A stretch of DNA of 64,000 bases, taken from Isoetes taiwanensis. Taxonomy: Eukaryota; Streptophyta; Lycopodiopsida; Isoetales; Isoetaceae. The translations under genes were made by a program, and so were the position numbers. The notes below the pieces were generated by a model. It ran no database searches and was not told the origin of the DNA. It saw only the letters and a list, made by a program, of their open reading frames with translations. The stretch covers positions 6,287,199 to 6,351,198 of the forward strand of contig JAJEKV010000050.1 of NCBI GenBank assembly GCA_021234155.1, given 5' to 3'. The first letter of the stretch is position 1. Each line of letters opens with the position of its first letter. Of the stretch, positions 58,458 through 64,000 are shown piece after piece.

Positions 58458-60184
58458 ATGCCCATGAGAAGTAAGAAGGATACACTGCCAAGCTCCATCG
58501 TAACAAGAAGGGGTCCGGTGACTTGGTATTTTGGCTCAAAATTGCATCAAGATTCAATTTTATTTTCAGATTTGGGAGCAGATCTGAGGCCTAATTCTCA
58601 GATGCAAGAGGTTCTAATTCCATTTACCGATGTAGAAGCTAATCCAATTTCGTTTTTCAAATTGAAAAGAGATTCCGTTTTATTTTTTCAATTTCAGGAA
58701 CCTCAAGAAGAGGCAGATATGACTGTATTAACATCCATGGTGTGGGGTTTTCAGACAATGAGGATTCCAAAGTTTGATGATCTGGTAGATTGGGATCCTT
58801 TGAAGCATATTGTGAAGTTTGAGAGGTATTGCCAGCAATGTAAATGACTGGCTGCTGATTATTTACTTTGATTTCAAAGTTCTTTGCAAGATTCAATGGA
58901 GGAATGGGCACAAACTCAGCCAAATACCATTATATATCAGGAATTGAAGGAAACATTCATTGCAATTCAAGAAGGCCATGGTAAGGATGAGATATGGAAA
59001 GGTGGACTAATTTCACACAAAAGGAGGATGAATCAATAAGGCAGTATAATCAGCGCTATATCGAAGTTCTCAAAGTTGTAGTTCGTTGGAAGATTGCAAA
59101 GAGTGATGAAATGGATATCCAATGGTATGTAAAGGGGCTGAAAGGAGCTATCGCTCATAAGGTGAAGGCTAAACAGCCTACAACATTATTGAAAGTACAA
59201 AAGTTTGCTCTCAAGGCAGAAGATAAGTTGGGATACATTTATGAAATTGCTGCCCCAGAGCATAAACAAACAGAAGATATTGCAGCAAAAGTTTCTAAGC
59301 TTACAATAGGGGAGAAATCAAAGGAGGTTTAATTTATTACTTGCAAGCATTGTGGATCTATTGGACATTCTGAAACCACATGTAGCCACATGTAGATTGC
59401 TGAAATTTTGTTCAAGATGTCAAATCAAAGGCCATAATAATCAAGAATGTAGGAAGAAGTGATTCTTTGAGAGGGCTAATCCAGTATTTGTTGTTATGCA
59501 ACAAGCACCACATATTCCTATTCAACCAATGCAAGCAGCAACTCTCATACCACAAGTTCCAATGATGCTACAAGCTCCAATGGGTTCCACACAAATGGTG
59601 CCGCCAAAACAGGGATGGTATCCAAGTACTGTGATAACTTCAAGCATGATGAGAGTACTTGTTAGAAATTTTGTGGGAAATCAGCTACTAAAATCACACT
59701 TACTCTTGAGCAACTGATGTATTATTCTCCTAATTTGTTGCAACAGTTAGGAGAAAGAAGAAATTCAACAATTTTAGTCCAACAACTTATATTGAATAAT
59801 AGAAACAAGAGCCTCATAGAGCCACTAGCCCGGCAGTCCAAGGATCCAAGGCTATTTCTTTGTGATGTGAGTGTCAATGGATATTTAGTCAAAGCAGCCA
59901 ACATAGATATGGGCAGCGGAGTGAATATAATGCCTTACTATATAATGCTTCAAGTTGGATTGAAAATGATGGAACCGACGACTATGATGCTCAAAACAAT
60001 CAATCAAATGAAGGTGCAACCTATGGCAGTTACAAGAAATGTATTGTGCAATGTATATGAGGTGGAAGCAATTTTGGATTTCATAGTTAAGCAGAGTTTC
60101 ATTAAAGTTGGAATTCTGAAGACAAGTTGGAATAATTTTTATATAGTATACCTTGGAGGGTTATGTATACCTCAATACTTATAG
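58458..60184 (+). pseudogene. Ty3/Gypsy-type gag and protease remnant
   Basis: The plus strand reads a gag-like N-terminal part (58,458-58,847: PKFDDLVDWDPLKHIVKFER), a stop, EEWAQTQPNTIIYQELKETF, and after a shift WTNFTQKEDESIRQYNQRYI and EVLKVVVRWKIAKSDEMDIQ (58,994-59,330). Two CCHC zinc knuckles follow: CKHCGSIGHSETTC (59,340) and CSRCQIKGHNNQEC (59,410). After a Pro/Met-rich linker the protease region reads FLCDVSVNGYLVKAANIDMG and SGVNIMPYYIMLQVG (59,855-59,960); the catalytic D-T-G-S is D-M-G-S. RT and integrase are absent. At least two stops and three frameshifts are present. Confidence 0.78.
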
Positions 60185-60300
60185 TATGGTTATGTGTATT
60201 ACATAAGGTTATGTATATATGTGTATACTAGTATACCACAATACTTATAGTACAGTTATGTGTATTACAAAAGGTTATGTATACCTGTTGTATACTAACA
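60172..60300. repeat. Two copies of an AT-rich repeat of about 65 bp
   Basis: CAATACTTATAGTA..GGTTATGTGTATTAC.(A)AAGGTTATGTATA is present at about 60,172 and 60,240 with a few changes. It borders the decayed protease on the left and the first small paralog on the right. Confidence 0.6.
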
Positions 60301-60308
60301 CAACCAGA

Positions 60309-60586
60309 TTACAATAAGATAACAAGTACTATTATTCTTCTACTATTACTCTGAATGATCAGAACTAGCGTATAGCGCTCGGAGATCCTTTCGATCATGA
60401 ACATTTGATACTCCCTATTCCACAGGAGATGGATGATAACATCAACGGGATCAGGATAATGGCGAGGATTGAGAGCAACAGTGGTGAGCCAGTCTTCAAG
60501 CGGTATATCTCGCTCGCGGCACCGCTTGAAGTCCTCATGATTCATCTTGCAAGTGATAGAATCACGTTCAAGACCGAATACGCCAT
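60309..60586 (-). pseudogene. Small paralog 1 of an unrecognised family, with TATA box
   Basis: Minus-strand ATG at 60,586 (MAYSV...) lies 53 bases after a TATAAATA box (60,639-60,632). After a frame change within the first ten codons the frame reads DSITCKMNHEDFKRCRERDI, PLEDWLTTVALNPRHYPDPV and DVIIHLLWNREYQMF, then about 25 more residues to a stop at 60,309. The pattern C-x-[ML]-x-x-x-D-[FL]-x-x-C-x-x-x-x-[IL]-x-L, a W-L or similar, and V-x-[IV]-H-L-x-W is shared with 60,825-61,031 and 61,387-61,620. No known domain comes to mind; size is 70-95 residues. Confidence 0.5.
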
Positions 60587-60781
60587 AGCTAGGCGGAGGC
60601 CAATGTTCTGCAGACTCGGCAATTTGATGTATATTTATACCCACCAAAATTATTGATGGTATATACCCACCAAAATTATTGATGGTATATACATAGAAAT
60701 TATTGGATCATATACATACTTGTATGGTACTCGTATAATGGCAATGAACACCAATAATTCACATCAATAATTTTACTTCAC

Positions 60782-60788
60782 TATAAAA
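60782..60788 (+). promoter_or_regulatory. TATA box of small paralog 2
   Basis: TATAAAA 43 bases before the ATG, within a promoter segment that is repeated ahead of paralog 3 at 61,344-61,350. The same spacing in both copies supports the assigned starts. Confidence 0.55.
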
Positions 60789-60824
60789 GCAGCTCCATCC
60801 GGTGGTAGAGCTCATTCATCTCCC

Positions 60825-61031
60825 ATGGCTTCCTTGCCTGATCGTCCAGAGAACATCCGATCCTTCAGGTGCTACCTTAGCTATAATGATCTGTGTGAAT
60901 GCTACAGAAATGGTATCAAACTTGATCCATGGCTGCAGTCCAAAGCAGATGGTCCTGCAAGTGCTTGCAAGAAGCTCACTCGTGTTAAGGTCCACCTTTA
61001 TTGGCTTCCTGATCAGGAGATCTATGAGTGA
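60825..61031 (+). CDS. Small paralog 2 of the same family, intact, 68 aa
   Basis: ATG at 60,825 is 43 bases after TATAAAA (60,782-60,788). The 68-residue protein reads MASLPDRPENIRSFRCYLSY, NDLCECYRNGIKLDPWLQSK and LTRVKVHLYWLPDQEIYE before TGA. It has six Cys or Cys/His residues within the first 55 positions, no signal peptide and no membrane segment. It is the only copy of the trio with an undisturbed frame. Function unknown; product likely soluble. Confidence 0.5.
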   Translation: MASLPDRPENIRSFRCYLSYNDLCECYRNGIKLDPWLQSKADGPASACKKLTRVKVHLYWLPDQEIYE

Positions 61032-61059
61032 ATAGCATCACGTGCTTTGATGTTGATGA

Positions 61060-61300
61060 TGAGTGAATCAGACCGCTAAGGATATAATAATGACATGAGT
61101 ACCTATGAACATGAGTGAATCATCGATGATATGTATACCTGTTAAGGATATAATAATATAAGCACTTATGATTTGTGTATCTGTTAAGGATATATATAAT
61201 ATAAGCATAGTGAATATTAGTTGATGTATAGAATCGAAAGTACATGATAGAATCATACCATGCATTTAGTACATGATACTTGTATACTCAATGATGGCGC
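61060..61300. repeat. AT-rich repeats between small paralogs 2 and 3
   Basis: The word GTTAAGGATATA followed by ATAATATAAGCA recurs at about 61,139 and 61,184, with related AAGGATATAATAATG at 61,078. ATGAGTGAATCA occurs twice. No coding frame on the plus strand continues through it. Confidence 0.5.
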
Positions 61301-61386
61301 TACAAATCCACCCCAATAATTCACATCAATAATTTTACTTCACTATAAAAACAGCTCCATTCGGGGCTAGAGGTCATTCATCTCCC

Positions 61387-61620
61387 ATGGATTATTTGCC
61401 TTCTTCTGTTCACCACATCAAGGCGATCAAGTGCTCAATGAGCCACTCTGATCTTGTTGGTTGCCTAGACAGGCATCTTCTTCTTGCCCCTACCTGCGAA
61501 GAAAAGCTTTGGGCGCTGAGATTCATTGCCCTGCGTCAATTCGTGTTATGATCCATCTGATTTGGCTTCCTGAGCGCATGAGCTATGAGATATCAGGGAT
61601 CACTACTACAGATCCTGAAG
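61387..61620 (+). pseudogene. Small paralog 3, frameshifted
   Basis: ATG at 61,387 is 43 bases after TATAAAA (61,344-61,350), and the DNA from about 61,310 through the ATG closely repeats the promoter of paralog 2 (CATCAATAATTTTACTTCAC, CAGCTCCAT, TCATTCATCTCCCATGG). The frame reads MDYLPSSVHHIKAIKCSMSH and SDLVGCLDRHLLLA and stops at 61,551. In another frame SIRVMIHLIWLPERMSYE gives the expected C-terminal block, so a frameshift near 61,530 broke the gene. The proteins have diverged far more than the promoters. Confidence 0.5.
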
Positions 61621-61774
61621 ATGAATGAATCACCTGTTCAACATATAAGCACTTCTGACCATCTTATCTATGAATCATGTATGCATTTATACACAACGAA
61701 AAAGGTGCTCACATCCCCCGGAAAATTCCCCGTTGAGGAACGGGGGGACTTGAGAGCAAGGGGTTATTTCTTTT

Positions 61775-62110
61775 GCAACGAGGAATTTTTTAACAAAGGG
61801 GTATATTGTACAGGGGGAGATTAGCAGAAACGAGGGATTCTTGAACAAAAGGATATATTTTAATGGGGAAATTAGTAGAAATAGAGGATTGCAAATGCAC
61901 GTTGGGGTATTTTCAAGAAAAGGGGAGTGGGTCAAAAGGGAATTTGCGAATGCATTGGGGTAATTTCAAGAAAAAGAGACTGGTTCAAAAAGGGAATTTG
62001 CAAATGGATTGGGGTATTTTCAAGAAAATGGGACACATTCAAAAGGGAATTTGCGAATGGATTGGAGTATTTTCAAATAAAAGGGGATTGAACGAAAGGA
62101 AAATTACTGA
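61775..62110 (+). repeat. Tandem 52-54 bp repeats
   Basis: Two units of about 52 bp (61,780-61,885) are followed by three or four units of 53-54 bp beginning GGGAATTTGC[G/A]AATG (61,938, 61,992, 62,045) and containing GGGGTA[T/A]TTTCAAGAAAA. Two units are in frame with each other in an 99-codon plus frame (61,863-62,159), giving an 18-residue repeat KGNL[R/Q]M[H/D]WG.FKK, but the third unit is one base short and leaves the frame, so coding is doubtful. Confidence 0.65.
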
Positions 62111-62244
62111 AAAACCCGAGGACTGCAATAAGTACAAAAAGGCCCATAATCTTAAGTAATTTGGGGTTGATGAAGGTTACGTTTCCCAATAACTTTTTAA
62201 CATGCAACAAGTATGGGTTGGTATTCCACCCAACACAAAGCCAT

Positions 62245-62390
62245 TGACAAATTTCGTATAAGAGAAAGGCCCAATGGGCTTCTTTCCAGAAGTGAAAGCT
62301 AGCCGACGTGCGAAGCGTGGAGGCCTGCTTTGACCTTCTGGAAAGAAGCCCCAGGGGCCTTTGGCTTTTTTTATGAAAATTTTACCTGTC
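62245..62390. repeat. Foldback with 28-nt arms, MITE- or small-RNA-precursor-like
   Basis: Arms 62,265-62,292 and 62,335-62,362 are inverted copies with three adjacent mismatches; the inner 17 bases (GGGCTTCTTTCCAGAAG) pair perfectly. AAAGC/GCTTT pairs inside and AAATTT.C.TATAA-type pairing continues outside to about 62,245 and 62,390. The loop holds GCTAGCCGACGTGCGAAGCG. Downstream, GGTAAAAAGTC recurs at 62,410 and 62,432. Confidence 0.65.
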
Positions 62391-62657
62391 ATTCTGGTGT
62401 TGAATCGAAGGTAAAAAGTCGACAATTGGAGGTAAAAAGTCCAAAATCGAAGGTAAAACTGCTGCCATCAAGTGCAATATGTTTCATTCTTCCGCCTCTC
62501 TTTCAGGTTTAGAAAATTTGCCACGTGGCACAATTTAATTGGACGTGGAGCCAGGAGGGCAAATAATTAACATTTAGAGCAATGTTCTAAGGCAAAAAAA
62601 ACATATGTCGAGTTTTTTTTTACGCTGAAGTGACAAAGGAAATGACATGGCAAACCC

Positions 62658-63365
62658 TATAAATATGGCGGAGGCAGGGACAAATGTTTTCGAATCGAGC
62701 GTATTCATGCTACAGAGAGAGGCTCGGCATCTTTTTAGTTGTAAACTCTCCAAGCTGGCTTTAAATCCGGCCATGAAGCATTTCAGGTAAAATCCTATGG
62801 CTATTGCTTAAGTACCTTCCTTTACGGATTAAGATATATAATAAGGTTTTATATCTGCTATATGAAGGCACCTAAATTACTGGCAAATGGCATTGGAATC
62901 ATTTCTGTTACATGCAAGTCAGTGATTTGCGGCCCTCTTTCAGGTAGAAAACAAGTGCAAAATATTTCTTGTAATGAACTCGTTAGATTGCGTGAAGCTC
63001 GGTTTAGGAATTTGGACCCCGATCTTTATGCTTGATTGTCTGTATAAATTTCCTTGATGCTTAAGAATTATTTGGCGACCTGAGGGTTCTCAGAATAAAG
63101 GCCATATGAGGGCAAAACTCATTGATCTGCTGAGAAGGGCATGCATTGAACATGGCAATTCTCAGCCAACAAAAACCAGTTGCTAGAGCTTTGTATAAGA
63201 TAGATCCAAACAGCGGGAAACCTGTGTTAATATCAAGAGATCTATGTCTGGTTTGCAGCAATGTGCTAAGGCAAACCTGATCCCAGCCTGCAATATTGAG
63301 AGGATGGAGTTGTCTATCAATGAAAAAGATGAGATTTCAGAGGATGATGACATCTTTTCATTTAA
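62658..63365 (+). CDS. Weak multi-part gene candidate, unrecognised
   Basis: A TATAAATA box at 62,658-62,665 precedes ATG at 62,707, whose frame reads MLQREARHLFSCKLSKLALN and ends at a CAG/GTAAAA donor-like site (62,787). A second open block after a CTCTTTCAG acceptor (62,944) reads QNISCNELVRLREARFRNL. A third, 63,070-63,365, reads KGHMRAKLIDLLRRACIEHG and ERMELSINEKDEISEDDD before a stop, with internal stops around 63,180-63,210. The phases do not join cleanly. It could be a decayed gene or a non-coding transcript. The gap 63,370-63,550 has nothing I can name. Confidence 0.25.
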
Positions 63366-63551
63366 TTGATGAAATGCAACTTAAATCTAGTTGCATTTTT
63401 TCTTTTATGTTCTCCAAGCCTTGAGTAAACTGTATTTTAATTGTTGCCTCTGCCTCTCCATTAGTACATATGGATATAGTAACATTATCTTTGGTTTTTT
63501 GTTATTCCAATTTAGTTAGTTCCCTCTTTCCCTTCCTTTGCAGATCATGTG

Positions 63552-63818
63552 TTAGCTCTGTTTTGTTAATATCCATTTAGAGCTAAACCCCTTCTGAGCA
63601 AGTTGTTTCCAATTTGCATCTCCATGTTTCCTAGCAGAATAATCTTCAGGGGCTCCCAGCACGTCACTTATATCTTCAAATCCAACTAAATTTGAATGGC
63701 AGGACATTCCTAGTGGATCTCCTTTTTTAGTCTGATTTTGATCACCTTTTCGCAGTCGGGGGCATTCACCATAATATGTCGTTGCAACGTGGAAGCTTAT
63801 GACGTCTTCATGTGGCAA
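63552..63818 (-). pseudogene. Unrecognised minus-strand coding-like frame, 88 codons
   Basis: ATG at 63,818 reads MPHEDVISFHVATTYYGECP and later SCHSNLVGFEDISDVLGAPE and DANWKQLAQKGFSSKWI. The amino-acid mix resembles real protein. No domain is recognised, and no splice partners are evident. The window ends 180 bases later without another feature, apart from a directly repeated TAACTTTGCATGGAG word in the last 30 bases. Confidence 0.25.
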
Positions 63819-64000
63819 AAGACAAAATACGAAAAGGTCTTATGAAGTGCAATTGGTCTTGCCATTTTTTATGCTTTAACTGCAACTTTTTGGATTGCAA
63901 TTATCAGATGTTACTGAAAATGAGATGTAATCCTCGTGCTTGCATCTGCAAAGGCTGGTTACTTCTGCAGCTTTGCATGGAGTGATAACTTTGCATGGAG

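Noticed and set aside
61863-62159. A protein with 18-residue repeats
   Set aside because: The third repeat unit is one base short and throws the frame off, and the repeat continues upstream out of frame, so a DNA-level tandem repeat explains it.
1-64000. CRISPR array, rRNA, tRNA or bacterial operon
   Set aside because: No regular spacer array, no recognisable rRNA or tRNA cloverleaf, and the content is eukaryotic; the only tRNA-related sequence is the 12-base primer site at 19,764.

Overview
The window is a piece of a large, repeat-packed land-plant nuclear genome. The evidence is captured exons of plant-type genes (an IQ67-domain IQD protein, plastid-type 3-isopropylmalate dehydratase large subunit, RNase P p30, an FCP1-type phosphatase, a plant-type 2'-5' RNA ligase-like protein), GT-AG introns, an LTR retrotransposon primed by initiator tRNA-Met, Helitron ends of the CTAG type, and several LINEs. 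The species cannot be read from the sequence. The mixture of LINE types would fit a fern, lycophyte or gymnosperm, but that is a guess. I see no intact ordinary host gene, no rRNA or tRNA gene and no CRISPR array; nearly every coding stretch is a broken mobile element or a captured gene fragment.

Layout. 1-7,540: satellite-like repeats (GGCAC[A/T]AAGGCC, CACCACATG and palindromic CACCACATGTGGTG arrays), two short tandem hairpins, and minus-strand exon remnants including an FCP1/NIF phosphatase domain. 7,543-37,602: two direct repeats of about 2 kb (A at 7,543-11,697 and B at 16,931-37,602 once later insertions are ignored) flank a 3.8-kb broken reverse transcriptase (RT) gene (11,809-15,617) that is not of LINE type. 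Together they look like one retroelement with long terminal repeats. Repeat A was later hit by LINE A (8,273-10,844). The internal part was hit by LINE fragment C (15,746-16,556). Repeat B was hit by an 18.66-kb LTR retrotransposon (18,272-36,929; target duplication GATTA). That LTR element itself holds an 8.1-kb segment bounded by two inverted Helitron 3' ends (25,807-33,903), which carries fragments of at least three plant genes.

37,603-46,910: a 5'-truncated minus-strand L1-type LINE (D), a nearly full-length plus-strand L1-type LINE (E, 39,625-45,355, poly-A tail and 7-bp target duplication) and a decayed cut-and-paste transposase. 49,725-58,120: a full-length minus-strand LINE (B) split by a 4.36-kb TIR transposon (51,303-55,663) that carries a 2'-5' RNA ligase-like fragment. 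58,458-60,180: gag and protease of a decayed Ty3/Gypsy-type element. 60,309-61,620: three divergent copies of an unrecognised family of short genes, each with its own TATA box. 61,775-64,000: tandem repeats, a long foldback and weak gene-like remnants.

The order of events is readable from nesting. The RT element came first, then LINE A, LINE C and the LTR element, and the Helitrons went into the LTR element. LINEs A, B and C share a two-part stem-loop next to their short-repeat 3' tails whose paired bases covary. This probably is the RNA signal their RT recognises.
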